Shown here piece by piece: positions 54,787 through 63,887 of a stretch of 64,000 bases of DNA. This DNA is from Mycobacterium sp. 1274761.0. GTDB lineage: Bacteria > Actinomycetota > Actinomycetes > Mycobacteriales > Mycobacteriaceae. Location: assembly GCF_001668615.1 (NCBI RefSeq), contig NZ_LZMC01000076.1, positions 23,657-87,656 of the forward strand. The letters are read 5' to 3'. Position 1 is the first letter of the stretch. The number at the start of each line of letters is the position of its first letter. The position numbers were made by a program, and so were the translations under genes. Below the pieces are notes generated by a model, which was not told the origin of the DNA, did not search any database, and saw only the letters and a list, made by a program, of their open reading frames with translations.

Positions 54787-55422
54787 TCAGCTCATTTTCA
54801 GGGCGGCGGCGACGATCGGCTTGGCCCACTGCGGTGTCACAGACAGGTCAGACGGCCCGAGGATGTCGCCGCGGGCGAAGTGCAGCACCAGCGTCGGCTC
54901 CGGGGTTTCGCCCGCGGCGGGATCGGCGTGGCCGGAGTTGTCATAGACGCGCAACTCGGTCAGCGCCGGCAGCAGCTGGATGAGGTTCTGCCTGCTGTGC
55001 CGCCAGCGACGGCGGATGGTGCCCTCCGGAATGTCGTGTCCACCTTGCCTTACCCGCTGCGCGACGCGAGCGATGTGGTCCTCGGGGCTGGCCAGCCCGA
55101 CGTACCAGATGCGCACCTCGGTGCCCTGGGCGGCCGCGTCCCCGAGCAGCCGCGCCATCGTTGACCCGCCCAGCGTCGTCTCGAAAGCGAAGTCGAGGCG
55201 TTCGCGAATCGCCTTGTCCAACAACCGCTTTCCCTGTCGCCATGCCGCGGCGTTGGCCTTGATCTGGTCGAGGCCGGGATTGGCGGCGATCACCGCCTTC
55301 GCGGCTTCGTCGGGGTCGAAGTAGGTGGCACCTGCCGCACGTAACATCGCACCGCCGACGCTGCTCTTGCCTGCACCGTTGACGCCTGCGAGCACGTAGA
55401 TCCGCGGCGGTTTACGGGCCAT
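54787..55422 (-). CDS. Zeta-type toxin (UNAG kinase-like P-loop ATPase), 211 aa
   Basis: Zeta toxins phosphorylate UDP-N-acetylglucosamine or related metabolites and block cell-wall synthesis. The Walker A motif is VLAGVNGAGKSSVGGAML at residue 10, YFDPDEAAK binds substrate, and FAFETTLGGSTMARLL with RQGGHDIPEGTIRRRW are zeta-family signatures carrying conserved Arg and His. The protein looks intact. It starts eight bases after the antitoxin stop, so it is the downstream gene of a toxin-antitoxin pair. It could alternatively be a harmless metabolic kinase of the same fold. Confidence 0.82.
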   Translation of the reverse strand: MARKPPRIYVLAGVNGAGKSSVGGAMLRAAGATYFDPDEAAKAVIAANPGLDQIKANAAAWRQGKRLLDKAIRERLDFAFETTLGGSTMARLLGDAAAQGTEVRIWYVGLASPEDHIARVAQRVRQGGHDIPEGTIRRRWRHSRQNLIQLLPALTELRVYDNSGHADPAAGETPEPTLVLHFARGDILGPSDLSVTPQWAKPIVAAALKMS

Positions 55423-55430
55423 CCGGGCGG

Positions 55431-55784
55431 TCAGCGACGCGTGGCGCGCGCGGCCTCAACCGCGGCGCGGCCCAGCTCCTTCGGCGTGGCGTCGAAGGCG
55501 GAGGCCATCGCCGACTTCGAGGCGGGGGTCTGCATGCCCACCAGAAGCTGGTCGAACTCGTCGGTCAGCTCGTCGAGCGCCGGCGCGGCGGACTTGGTCA
55601 GCGCCTCGAACTCGGCATACGACAACAGCACCGCCTTTGGCGTGTTGTGCTTGGTGATCGCCACCGCGCCGCCGAGTGCGGCCTGCTCGAAGATCGCGCC
55701 GAACTCGTTCTTGAATCTGGTGGCAGCCACGGTCGGCACGTCGACCAGTTCGCCGTCGCGGTTGCGGAACGTCAGTGATGCCAT
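55431..55784 (-). CDS. Phd/YefM-type antitoxin partner of the zeta toxin, 117 aa
   Basis: The Phd-like N-terminal DNA-binding fold is visible: VPTVAATRFKNEFGAIFEQA, then GGAVAITKHNTPKAVLLSYA and EFEALTK, the classical 'ITRHGKPVAVLVS' region. The charged C-terminal half is the likely toxin-neutralising segment. ATG 55784 is supported by TAGACT (reverse strand, 55792-55797) seven bases upstream, suggesting a leaderless mRNA. A perfect inverted repeat lies 41 bases upstream and may be its operator. Pairing of a Phd-type antitoxin with a zeta kinase differs from the epsilon-zeta pairs of streptococci. Confidence 0.82.
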   Translation of the reverse strand: MASLTFRNRDGELVDVPTVAATRFKNEFGAIFEQAALGGAVAITKHNTPKAVLLSYAEFEALTKSAAPALDELTDEFDQLLVGMQTPASKSAMASAFDATPKELGRAAVEAARATRR

Positions 55785-55824
55785 ACGAGCCAGTCTAGGC
55801 GTTTCGGCTGAACTCGACGATATA

Positions 55825-55835
55825 GCCATAATGGC
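55825..55835. promoter_or_regulatory. Inverted repeat upstream of the Phd-zeta genes
   Basis: GCCAT-A-ATGGC is a perfect 5-1-5 inverted repeat with flanking GATATA sequences at 55819-55824 and 55837-55842. It lies 41-51 bases upstream of the antitoxin start, where autoregulating Phd proteins usually bind. Confidence 0.5.
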
Positions 55836-55853
55836 CGATATATTCTTGCATGC

Positions 55854-55869
55854 TAGGCAAACTTGCCTA
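55854..55869. promoter_or_regulatory. Operator-like inverted repeat for the TetR-monooxygenase pair
   Basis: TAGGCAA-AC-TTGCCTA is a perfect 7-2-7 inverted repeat, 28-43 bases upstream of the TetR gene start. TACGGT at 55885-55890 is the likely -10 element, so the repeat overlaps the -35 region, a normal place for autoregulation by a TetR protein. Confidence 0.7.
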
Positions 55870-55896
55870 CCATGCATGTTTTGATACGGTGGTTCG

Positions 55897-56544
55897 ATGA
55901 CCGGACTGCGGGAACGCAAAAAGCTCGACACCCGACGGGCGCTCAGCGACGCCGCACTGAAGCTGGCGTTCGAGGGCGGGCTCGAACGCGTGACGCGGGA
56001 GTCGATCGCCGAGCTCGCGGGCGTTTCGCTGCGCACGTTCAACAACTACTTCTCCGGGAAGTACGAAGCCCTGGCCTACCGCCAGACCGAACGGTTGCGC
56101 CGCAGCATCGACGTGCTGCGGAAGCGCCCGGCCGACGAACCGCTGTGGACGTCAATCGCCGCCGCGGTTCTCGCGCCGCTCGAGGAGGACTTCAGCGAAG
56201 CCGACAGCGAGGAGAACAAGATCCCCAGCCGCGCAGAGCTGGGTGAGATCCGAAAGCTCTTGATGCGCCCGGAAATCCGTGACGCCGCGAATAAGGAGCT
56301 GTTCGACGAATGGCTCGAGGTGATCGCTGTACGCACGGGTACCGACCCGGAGCACGACCTCTATCCGCGACTGGTGACCGCCGTCGTGCGTGCCGTCGGC
56401 GACGCTGCCACCGAGACCTACGTCAGGGCGGATCCGCCGGTGCCGATCACGACGCTGATCCGGTCGGGTTTCGCCCAGGTGGCGGCCGGGCTCCCCGAGC
56501 CGGAGACATCGAGAGGGATAACCCGTGACCGGCGAAACCGCTGA
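55897..56544 (+). CDS. TetR-family transcriptional regulator, 215 aa
   Basis: The N-terminal helix-turn-helix is typical: KLDTRRALSDAALKLAFEGG, then VTRESIAELAGVSLRTFNNY and FSGKYEAL. A helical ligand-binding domain makes up the rest. ATG 55897 stands six bases after a TACGGT element, so the mRNA is probably leaderless. Its end overlaps the downstream monooxygenase by 20 bases, so the pair is one operon and the regulator should respond to a substrate of that enzyme. A palindrome upstream is its likely operator. Confidence 0.9.
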   Translation: MTGLRERKKLDTRRALSDAALKLAFEGGLERVTRESIAELAGVSLRTFNNYFSGKYEALAYRQTERLRRSIDVLRKRPADEPLWTSIAAAVLAPLEEDFSEADSEENKIPSRAELGEIRKLLMRPEIRDAANKELFDEWLEVIAVRTGTDPEHDLYPRLVTAVVRAVGDAATETYVRADPPVPITTLIRSGFAQVAAGLPEPETSRGITRDRRNR

Positions 56545-58051
56545 CGTCGTCATCTCCGGAGCAGGCCCCAACGGTCTGATGCTGGCGTGTGAGCTGGCAC
56601 TGGCGGGGGTGCGGCCCGTCGTCGTGGATAAGCTGCCCGCTCCCAGCGACGAACCCAAGGCCAATGGACTTGTCGGACAGGTGATTCGGCAGCTCGACAT
56701 GCGCGGCCTCTACCACGCGTTCGGCGGGGACGAGGGCCCGCCCCAGCCTGCCCATGGCTGGATGTTCGCCGGTATCGGACTGAGTTTTCTCGATCTTGAC
56801 GACAACCCGATGTATGCGCTCTTGTTGCCGCAGCCGCGGCTGGTCCGGCTGCTGGAAAAGCGGGCCCGCGATCTCGGTGTGGACATCCGGTGGGGCCACG
56901 AATTGACGGACTTACGCGCGTCCGACGATGGCGTGGCGTTGAGCGTCACGACCGCCGATGGGTCCTATCGCTTGGACGCTGGCTACCTCGTCGGGGCCGA
57001 CGGCGGCCGCAGTCACGTACGCAAGGGCGTCGGCATCGGCTTCCCGGGGTACACGTCGCCGGTCGTCAGCCGGATCGCGCACGTGTATCTGCCCGACGAC
57101 CTTCTGGTGCCCGGCCGTGGTTACGACATTCCCGGGTTCGGGCTATTGCCGTTCGGCCACAGTAGGTTTGGCAGCGGCGCCATCGTCGTCTTCCCGCTCG
57201 AGCCGGACCGGCCGATGCTGGGCACGATCGAATACGGCTGGACCCTCGGCAGCGCCCAAGGGCCGGTGACCCTCGATGAGCTGCGTGAGAGTCTCCGCCG
57301 CATCATCGGAGTGGACGTACCGCTCGAGGCGCCCAAGAAGCAGGGTCCGCACGCCCTGCGTCGTCTCGAGGGCATCAACTCTCGGCAGGCCGAACGGTAC
57401 CGCGTCGGGCGCGTATTACTGCTCGGCGATGCCGCACATGTGCATTCGCCGATGGGCGGGCCAGGGTTGAATCTCGGCATGCAGGACGCGGTGAACCTCG
57501 GCTGGAAGCTCGCGGCGGTGGTGACTGGCCGGGCTTGCGACGATCTGCTCGATACGTATGAGTCCGAGCGCTTTCCGGTCGGTAAGCGAGTCATGATGCA
57601 CTCACAGGCGCAGCTCGCGCTCGCCGCCCCCGGGCCTGAGGTGGAGGCACTGCGCGAACTGTTCGAGGAGTTGACGCGGCAGCCCGCAGTGACGAATCAC
57701 CTTGCGGGCCTGCTGGCCGGTTCGGACGTTCGCTACGACGTAGGGGACGACCATCCGTGGTCCGGGCTGATGGTGCCCGACATCAGCCTCGACGACGGCC
57801 GTCGCGTCGTCGACCTGCTCCACGACGCGCGGCCCGTGTTGCTTGACCTCTGCGGCGGTGGGGCCAGGGCAGCCGCCGCGGCCTGGGCCGACACCGTGGA
57901 GTCGGTGACGGGCACCAGCAGCGACGCTCCCGCGGCGATATTGATTCGGCCCGATGGCTATGTCGCCTGGGCCGCAGAGCAATTCGACGCCGACGACGCC
58001 GCACGGTTGCGTACCGCGTTGGCGCGATGGTTCGGTGCTCAGTCGACCTAG
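56525..58051 (+). CDS. FAD-dependent aromatic/polyketide-type monooxygenase, 508 aa
   Basis: This class A flavoprotein hydroxylase resembles PheA/TfdB and rifampicin monooxygenases. The FAD-binding motif VVISGAGPNGLMLACELALAG is at residue 8, the DG fingerprint YLVGADGGRSHVRKGVGIGF near 150, and the GD motif RVLLLGDAAHVHSPMGGPGL near 298. A thioredoxin-like C-terminal domain of about 110 residues follows without catalytic cysteines. GTG 56525 overlaps the TetR end. The substrate is unknown, and antibiotic or xenobiotic inactivation is an inference from relatives. Confidence 0.9.
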   Translation: MTGETADVVISGAGPNGLMLACELALAGVRPVVVDKLPAPSDEPKANGLVGQVIRQLDMRGLYHAFGGDEGPPQPAHGWMFAGIGLSFLDLDDNPMYALLLPQPRLVRLLEKRARDLGVDIRWGHELTDLRASDDGVALSVTTADGSYRLDAGYLVGADGGRSHVRKGVGIGFPGYTSPVVSRIAHVYLPDDLLVPGRGYDIPGFGLLPFGHSRFGSGAIVVFPLEPDRPMLGTIEYGWTLGSAQGPVTLDELRESLRRIIGVDVPLEAPKKQGPHALRRLEGINSRQAERYRVGRVLLLGDAAHVHSPMGGPGLNLGMQDAVNLGWKLAAVVTGRACDDLLDTYESERFPVGKRVMMHSQAQLALAAPGPEVEALRELFEELTRQPAVTNHLAGLLAGSDVRYDVGDDHPWSGLMVPDISLDDGRRVVDLLHDARPVLLDLCGGGARAAAAAWADTVESVTGTSSDAPAAILIRPDGYVAWAAEQFDADDAARLRTALARWFGAQST

Positions 58052-58057
58052 CGCGCG

Positions 58058-58792
58058 TCAGGTGGAAAGTGTGGCGCGGATGCTGACCGTGACATACGGC
58101 AGCGCCAGGCCGGTGGTGTTGGCCAGTGCGGGGTGGGTGGCCAACAGCTCGCGCACCCGCTCGAGCGTCTGCTTGCGGACGTCTGCCGGCGAGGTGATGC
58201 AGTAACTCCGTGAGGCGACGAGGTCGATGAGCGCCTGCGGGGTTAGGTAGCACGTCCACTCGAACTGATGACGGTGCACATCGGTGAACGGCTCGGGAAG
58301 CGTCACCTTCTGGCTGAACGGGTCGTCTTCGTGGCCGATGATCCGGCCCAGGTCCTTGACCCAGCCCATCCGCTCGTCCCGGGTGTTCCACACCAGCCCT
58401 AGCCGTCCGCCCGGCCGCAGCACCCGTGCGACTTCTTTGACCGCGCGCTCCGGATCGAACCAGTGCCATGCCTGCGCGACGAGCACCGCGTCGACGCTGT
58501 CGTCGGGCAGCGGGATCTCTTCTGCCGTGCCGAGCAGCGCTGGCGTGTCGGGCAGTGAATTGCTCAGCAGCTCAAGCATTTCCGGGATCGGATCCACTGC
58601 GACGACATCGAGCCCCCGCTCCACCAGCCGCGTCGTCAGCTTTCCCGTGCCCGCCCCGAGGTCGAGCACATCCTTGGCGGCCGGTGGTAACAGCCAATCG
58701 ATGGCCTCCGGCGGATACGAGGGTCGGCCACGTTCATATGCCGCGGCCTCCGCACCGAAGGAGAGCGACCGCTGGTGTGCCTGTTGGGTCAC
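58058..58792 (-). CDS. SAM-dependent methyltransferase (Rv3342-like), 244 aa
   Basis: The SAM motif [20 protein letters not shown] is at about residue 40, followed by [22 protein letters not shown] and [18 protein letters not shown], the UbiE/Methyltransf_11 pattern. The M. tuberculosis orthologue Rv3342 also follows metX. GTG 58792 overlaps the metX stop by four bases (GTGA), implying coupled translation; the longer frame inside metX is rejected. Its substrate is unknown, and its place in a SAM-riboswitch-headed operon is notable because it consumes SAM. Confidence 0.88.
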   Translation of the reverse strand: MTQQAHQRSLSFGAEAAAYERGRPSYPPEAIDWLLPPAAKDVLDLGAGTGKLTTRLVERGLDVVAVDPIPEMLELLSNSLPDTPALLGTAEEIPLPDDSVDAVLVAQAWHWFDPERAVKEVARVLRPGGRLGLVWNTRDERMGWVKDLGRIIGHEDDPFSQKVTLPEPFTDVHRHQFEWTCYLTPQALIDLVASRSYCITSPADVRKQTLERVRELLATHPALANTTGLALPYVTVSIRATLST

Positions 58793-59910
58793 TTCGAAGC
58801 CAGCTCCAATGTCTCGCGGATCAGAACACCGACCGCCTCGGTCTCGACGAGGAACCCGTCGTGGCCGTAGATCGAGTCGACAACCTTCAACTCCGCACAA
58901 CCCGGAAGCAGCTCGGCTAATTCCTCCTGCAGCCGAAGCGGGTAAAGCCGGTCGGAGGTGATACCGCCGACGATGACCGGCACGGGACAGCTGCTCAGCG
59001 CCGCCTGGATGCCGCCGCGTCCGCGTCCGACGTCATGGCTGGACAGCGACTCGGTGAGCGCGACATAGGTGCCCGCGTCGAACCGGTTCACCAGCTTGTG
59101 GCCCTGATACTCCAGGTAGCTCTGCACCGCGTAGCGGCCCCCGGTCACCGGATCCTCATCGCCCTGGCCGGCATTGCCGAAGCGCTCGTCGAGTTCGACC
59201 TCGCTGCGGTAGGTCAGGTGGGCGAACCTGCGCGCGATCTCCATTCCGACATCGGGTGCGCGGCCCGTGTCGTAGTAGTCGCCGCCCTGCCAGTTCGGGT
59301 CCGATTTGATCGCGGCGACCTGGCTGCATTGAGTACCGATCTGGTCAGCGGTCGCACGCGCGCCCACCGCGAGCACCAACGCCGCGCGCACGTTGTCTGG
59401 GTAGGCGATCATCCACTCCAGCGCCCGCGCGCCGCCCATCGACCCGCCGACGACGGCGGCGACCTCGGTGATGCCCAGCGCCGCGAGCGCGGCGACGTCG
59501 GCCTCCACCTGATCGCGGATGGTCACCCGCGGAAACCGTGAGCCCCACGGCTTTCCGTCGCGGGCAAGCGAACTGGGCCCGGTCGACCCGCGGCAGCCGC
59601 CCAGCACGTTGGTGGCCACCGCGCACCACCGGTCGGTGTCGATCGGCGCGCCGGGCCCCGCGACGCCGTCCCACCAACCCGGGGTCGGATGCCGCGGTCC
59701 TGCGGGGCCGGTGATGTGCGAGTCGCCGGTCAGCGCATGCAGCACGACCACGACGTTGTCGCGGTTGGGCGACAGCTCCCCCCACCGCTGCACGGCGATC
59801 GACACATCGTCGATGACGGCGCCGCTCTCCAGCGTCAGCGACCCGATGTCGACGATCGCGACCTCGCCCTCGGCAGGCAGCGTGTCAGTGTGCACGTCAA
59901 AGATTGTCAC
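58789..59910 (-). CDS. metX: Homoserine O-acetyltransferase MetX, 373 aa
   Basis: MetX activates homoserine with acetyl-CoA for methionine synthesis. The alpha/beta-hydrolase core has [16 protein letters not shown], the nucleophile elbow [14 protein letters not shown] (Ser about 160), and the acid and His near SDRLYPL and [14 protein letters not shown] 59910 (VTIFDVHTD) gives the family length; upstream frames overlap metY. It follows metY by ten bases and is presumably under the same riboswitch. Confidence 0.95.
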   Translation of the reverse strand: MTIFDVHTDTLPAEGEVAIVDIGSLTLESGAVIDDVSIAVQRWGELSPNRDNVVVVLHALTGDSHITGPAGPRHPTPGWWDGVAGPGAPIDTDRWCAVATNVLGGCRGSTGPSSLARDGKPWGSRFPRVTIRDQVEADVAALAALGITEVAAVVGGSMGGARALEWMIAYPDNVRAALVLAVGARATADQIGTQCSQVAAIKSDPNWQGGDYYDTGRAPDVGMEIARRFAHLTYRSEVELDERFGNAGQGDEDPVTGGRYAVQSYLEYQGHKLVNRFDAGTYVALTESLSSHDVGRGRGGIQAALSSCPVPVIVGGITSDRLYPLRLQEELAELLPGCAELKVVDSIYGHDGFLVETEAVGVLIRETLELASK

Positions 59911-59920
59911 TGGTCGCTTT

Positions 59921-61297
59921 CTAGAACGCCGAGACTGTCGCCGGATCGGTATCAGCGGCCGCATGGAACGGTTTGGCCGCGGCGAACCCCCGCTCGAGGT
60001 CGGCGATGATGTCGTCGATCCCCTCGATGCCGACTGCCAGCCGCACCAGGCCCGGCGTCACGCCCGTCGCCAGCTGCTCCTCGGGGGTGAGCTGCGAGTG
60101 GGTGGTCGACGCCGGGTGGATGACCAGCGACCGTACGTCGCCGATGTTGGCCACATGGCTGTGCAGCCGCAGCGCGTTGACGAACGCCTTGCCCGCATCG
60201 ATGCCGCCGGCCAGCTCGAAGGCCAGCACCGCGCCGGTGCCCTTGGGGGCGAGCTTTTTGCCCAGCTCGTACCACGGCGAAGTAGGCAGGCCCGCATAGT
60301 TCACCGAGATCACGTCGGGGTGGCCGTCGAGGAACTCGGCGACCCGCTGCGCGTTGGCGACATGGCGCTCGACGCGCAGGCTGAGTGTCTCCAGACCCTG
60401 CGCGACGAGGAAGGCGTTGAACGGCGACGCAGCAGAGCCCATGTCGCGCAACAACTGCACGCGCGCCTTGAGGGCGTACGCCGGTGGCCCCAGCTCGGCG
60501 AAGACCACGCCGTGGTAGCTGGGGTCTGGGGTGGTGAAGCCGGGGAACTTGGCTCCGCCCGATGGCGCCGACCCTTCGGCTCCCACGGTCCAGTCGAAGG
60601 TGCCTGCGTCGACGATCACGCCGGCGATCGCGGCGCCGTGCCCGCCGAGGTACTTGGTGGCCGAATGCACGACGATGTCGGCGCCGTGGCTGATCGGCTG
60701 GATCAGATACGGGGTCGCGACGGTGTTGTCGACGATCAGCGGCACCCCAGCCTCGTGCGCAACCGCGGCGACGTTGGGGATGTCGAGGATGTCGTTCTGG
60801 GGGTTGGAGATCGTCTCGCCGAAGAACGCCTTGGTGTTCGGCTGCACGGTCGCACGCCACGAGTCCAGGTCGTCGGGATTCTCTACGAAGCTGACATCGA
60901 TGCCCAGCTTGGGCAGCGTGTAGTGGAACAGGTTGTAGGTGCCGCCGTAGAGCCGCGGGCTGGACACGATGTGGTCGCCGGTGTTGGCGAGGTTGAGGAT
61001 CGCGAACGTCTCGGCGGCCTGACCCGACGCGACGAAGAGTGCCGCGACACCGCCCTCGAGTGCGGCGATACGCTGCTCGACGACGTCTTGGGTCGGGTTC
61101 ATGATCCGGGTGTAGATGTTGCCGGGCTCGGCCAGACCGAACAGCGCGGCCGCGTGCTCGGTGCTGTTGAACGTGTACGACGTCGTCTGGTAGATCGGCA
61201 GCGCCCGCGCGTTGGTGGCGGAGTCGGGTGTCTGCCCGGCGTGGACCTGTTTGGTCTCGAACGACCAATTAGCCGTGGGATCTTCTGGCGTGCTCAT
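59921..61297 (-). CDS. metY: O-acetylhomoserine sulfhydrylase MetY, 458 aa
   Basis: MetY makes homocysteine from O-acetylhomoserine and sulfide. It is a PLP enzyme of the Cys/Met-metabolism family: [37 protein letters not shown] and the PLP-lysine region [16 protein letters not shown] (Lys about 219). ATG 61297 has GGAGG ten bases upstream on the reverse strand, located inside a stem that the SAM-IV riboswitch can control. Called metC in the M. tuberculosis annotation (Rv3340). The operon is metY-metX-methyltransferase. Confidence 0.96.
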   Translation of the reverse strand: MSTPEDPTANWSFETKQVHAGQTPDSATNARALPIYQTTSYTFNSTEHAAALFGLAEPGNIYTRIMNPTQDVVEQRIAALEGGVAALFVASGQAAETFAILNLANTGDHIVSSPRLYGGTYNLFHYTLPKLGIDVSFVENPDDLDSWRATVQPNTKAFFGETISNPQNDILDIPNVAAVAHEAGVPLIVDNTVATPYLIQPISHGADIVVHSATKYLGGHGAAIAGVIVDAGTFDWTVGAEGSAPSGGAKFPGFTTPDPSYHGVVFAELGPPAYALKARVQLLRDMGSAASPFNAFLVAQGLETLSLRVERHVANAQRVAEFLDGHPDVISVNYAGLPTSPWYELGKKLAPKGTGAVLAFELAGGIDAGKAFVNALRLHSHVANIGDVRSLVIHPASTTHSQLTPEEQLATGVTPGLVRLAVGIEGIDDIIADLERGFAAAKPFHAAADTDPATVSAF

Positions 61298-61302
61298 ACG
61301 AA

Positions 61303-61344
61303 ACGGACCTCCATCTGTCTCTGGGGGTCCGTGCCGGCGGACCC
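61303..61344 (-). promoter_or_regulatory. Expression platform of the SAM-IV riboswitch: ribosome site in a stem
   Basis: On the reverse strand ACGGACC (61332-61326) can pair with GGTCCGT (61309-61303), whose arm overlaps the ribosome site GGAGG at 61312-61308. Alternatively GGGTCCG of the riboswitch end (61344 back to 61338) pairs with CGGACCC (61331-61325). The two pairings share bases and cannot coexist, which suggests translational control of metY. Which state binds SAM is inferred, not seen. Confidence 0.6.
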
Positions 61345-61458
61345 GCGCTTGCCGTGTAGCCGCGTGGCTACTCAACCTGGTCATCACCCGGGGCACCCCA
61401 CCGCGGTTGGAGGGTTGCCGGCCAGCAAGCCGGGGCTTGACGCTGGCGCTCATGACCG
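61336..61458 (-). ncRNA. SAM-IV riboswitch upstream of metY
   Basis: SAM-IV riboswitches bind S-adenosylmethionine and shut off sulfur-metabolism genes in actinobacteria. Reading the reverse strand from 61457, the conserved core is evident: GGTCATGAGCGCCAGCGTC, then AAGCCCCGGCTTGCTGGCC, CGGCAACCCTCCAACCGCG, GTGGGGTGCCCCGGGTGATG and ACCAGGTTGAG. The outer GGTCAT/ATGACC pairing closes the core, and the distal GGCAAGCGCGGGTCC element forms the pseudoknot-containing 3' part. The match to the remembered consensus is close throughout. It lies directly before metY, its typical place in mycobacteria. Confidence 0.93.
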
Positions 61459-61542
61459 ACCGAAATGGTATCGCACGGCAGGTCATGGCTGCCACCAGGT
61501 TGATCACGACGGGAGATTCCGCTGGCGTTTGGCCGGGTAGGG

Positions 61543-61563
61543 CATGGGGCAACTGTCCCCATG
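61543..61563. promoter_or_regulatory. Perfect inverted repeat between metY and icd
   Basis: CATGGGG (61543-61549) and CCCCATG (61557-61563) surround the seven-base loop CAACTGT. It lies 67 bases upstream of the icd start and is not followed by a T-run. It may be an operator or the end of an antisense transcript. GATACT at about 61591-61596 is a plausible icd -10 element. The rest of the 61459-61629 stretch shows nothing else. Confidence 0.4.
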
Positions 61564-61629
61564 TTGGGCACGCGTAGGTTCATTACCGACGCGATACTGA
61601 TAGCCGACACCGACGCCGGGAGAGACGAC

Positions 61630-63882
61630 ATGAGCGACGAGAAGCCCACGATCATCTACACGCTGACCGATGAGGCGCCGCTGCTGGCGACATACGCCTT
61701 TCTGCCGATCATCAGGACCTTTACCGAGCCCGCCGGAATCAACATCGAGACCAGCGACATCTCAGTGGCGGCGCGCATCCTGGCGGAGTTCTCCGACCGG
61801 CTGAGTGAAGAGCAGCGGGTGCCGAACAATCTCGGCCGCCTGGGTGAGCTGACGCAGGATCCCGCGACCAACATCATCAAGCTGCCCAACATCAGCGCCT
61901 CGGTGCCGCAGTTGCTGGCGGCCATCAAGGAGCTCAAATCCAAGGGCTACGACCTGCCGGACTACCCGGGTGAGCCGAAGAACGACGAAGAAGCCGAAAT
62001 CAAGGAGCGCTACGCGAAGGTTCTCGGTAGCGCGGTGAACCCCGTTCTGCGCGAGGGCAATTCGGACCGTCGCGCGCCCAGGGCCGTGAAGGAGTACGCA
62101 CGCAAGCATCCACACAGCATGGGTGAGTGGAGCCAGGCGTCGCGCACCCACGTGGCCACCATGAAGAAAGGCGACTTCTACCACGGCGAGAAGTCGATGA
62201 CGCTCGACAAGGCGCGCAAGGTCAAGATGGTGCTCGAGACGAAGAGCGGTGAAAACCGGGTGCTCAAGCCCGAAGTCGCGCTCGACGAGGGCGACATCAT
62301 CGACTCGATGTTCATGAGCAAGAAGGCTTTGTGTGAATTCTTCGAAGAGCAGATCGAGGACGCCTACAAGACCGGCGTGATGTTCTCGCTGCACGTGAAG
62401 GCCACGATGATGAAGGTGAGCCATCCGATTGTCTTCGGCCACGCGGTGAAGGTGTTCTACAAAGATGCCTTCGCCAAGCACCAGAAGGTGCTGGACGAGC
62501 TAGGCGTCAACGTCAACAACGGCATGAGCGACCTCTACGACAAGATCGAGTCGCTGCCCGCCTCGCAGCGCGAGGAGATCATCCAGGACATCCACGCCGT
62601 TCACGAGAATCGGCCCGAGCTGGCAATGGTCGACTCGGCGCGCGGCATCACCAACTTTCACTCGCCCAGCGACGTGATCGTCGACGCATCGATGCCGGCG
62701 ATGATCCGTCTCGGCGGCAAGATGTACGGCGCCGACGGCCGCACGAAGGACACCAAGGCGGTGAACCCGGAGTCGACGTTCTCCCGGATCTATCAGGAGA
62801 TGGTCAACTTCTGTAAGACCCACGGGCAGTTCGATCCGACGACGATGGGCACCGTTCCGAACGTCGGCCTGATGGCGCAGAAGGCAGAGGAGTACGGGTC
62901 CCACGACAAGACGTTCGAGATTCCCGAAGACGGGACCGCCAACATCGTCGACGTCGACACCGGCGAGGTGCTGCTGACTCAGAACGTCGAGACCGGCGAC
63001 ATCTGGCGGATGCCCGTGGTCAAGGACGCCGCGATCCGCGACTGGGTGAAGCTGGCCGTCACGCGGGCGCGCGCCTCGGGCATGACGGCGCTGTTCTGGC
63101 TCGACACCGAACGACCGCACGAGGTCGAGCTGCGCAAGAAGGTCAAGGAGTATCTGAAGGACCACGACACCGAGGGCCTTCAGATTCAGATCATGCCGCA
63201 GGTGTGGGCGATGCGGTACACGCTCGAACGGCTGATCCGCGGCCAGGACACCATCGCCGTCACGGGCAACATCCTGCGCGACTACCTGACCGACCTGTTC
63301 CCGATCCTGGAGTTGGGCACCAGCGCGAAGATGCTCTCGATCGTGCCTTTGATGGCCGGCGGCGGCATGTATGAGACGGGTGCGGGCGGATCAGCGCCCA
63401 AGCACGTCAACCAGTTGGTCGAGGAGAACCACCTGCGCTGGGATTCGCTCGGCGAATTCCTTGCTCTCGGTGCGTGTTTCGAGGATGTGGGCCGCAAGAC
63501 CGACAACAAGCGGGCAGCCCTGCTGGGCAAGACGCTCGACTCCGCGATCGGACGGCTGCTGGAGAACGACAAGAGCCCGTCGCGCAAGACCGGCGAGCTG
63601 GACAACCGCGGCAGCCAGTTCTATCTCGCGATGTACTGGGCGCAGGAGCTCGCCGAGCAGAGCGAGGACTCCGAACTGGCCGACCACTTCGCCGATCTGG
63701 CCAAGAAGCTTGCTGACAACGAAGAGACGATCGTGTCGGAACTCGCTGAGGTACAGGGTGATTCGGTCGACATCGGCGGTTATTACTACCCGGACCCCGA
63801 GAAGACCACCGCGGTGATGCGGCCGAGCAAGACCCTCAACGAGACGCTGGAGAGTGTGACGAGTCAGCCCGTCACGAGCTAG
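61630..63882 (+). CDS. icd: Monomeric NADP-dependent isocitrate dehydrogenase, 750 aa
   Basis: This large single-chain type oxidatively decarboxylates isocitrate to 2-oxoglutarate in the TCA cycle. Family landmarks are [20 protein letters not shown] at the start, [60 protein letters not shown] and [17 protein letters not shown] with LGACFEDVG. The length (about 745 usual) and all segments are intact. ATG 61630 has GGGAGAG upstream; the frame before it is not conserved-looking. It is divergent from metY. Confidence 0.96.
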   Translation: MSDEKPTIIYTLTDEAPLLATYAFLPIIRTFTEPAGINIETSDISVAARILAEFSDRLSEEQRVPNNLGRLGELTQDPATNIIKLPNISASVPQLLAAIKELKSKGYDLPDYPGEPKNDEEAEIKERYAKVLGSAVNPVLREGNSDRRAPRAVKEYARKHPHSMGEWSQASRTHVATMKKGDFYHGEKSMTLDKARKVKMVLETKSGENRVLKPEVALDEGDIIDSMFMSKKALCEFFEEQIEDAYKTGVMFSLHVKATMMKVSHPIVFGHAVKVFYKDAFAKHQKVLDELGVNVNNGMSDLYDKIESLPASQREEIIQDIHAVHENRPELAMVDSARGITNFHSPSDVIVDASMPAMIRLGGKMYGADGRTKDTKAVNPESTFSRIYQEMVNFCKTHGQFDPTTMGTVPNVGLMAQKAEEYGSHDKTFEIPEDGTANIVDVDTGEVLLTQNVETGDIWRMPVVKDAAIRDWVKLAVTRARASGMTALFWLDTERPHEVELRKKVKEYLKDHDTEGLQIQIMPQVWAMRYTLERLIRGQDTIAVTGNILRDYLTDLFPILELGTSAKMLSIVPLMAGGGMYETGAGGSAPKHVNQLVEENHLRWDSLGEFLALGACFEDVGRKTDNKRAALLGKTLDSAIGRLLENDKSPSRKTGELDNRGSQFYLAMYWAQELAEQSEDSELADHFADLAKKLADNEETIVSELAEVQGDSVDIGGYYYPDPEKTTAVMRPSKTLNETLESVTSQPVTS

Positions 63883-63887
63883 CCCAT

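Noticed and set aside
59519..61540. A 673-codon forward frame across metX, metY and the riboswitch
   Set aside because: It runs antisense to two well-conserved enzymes and through a structured RNA; no protein-family features are seen.
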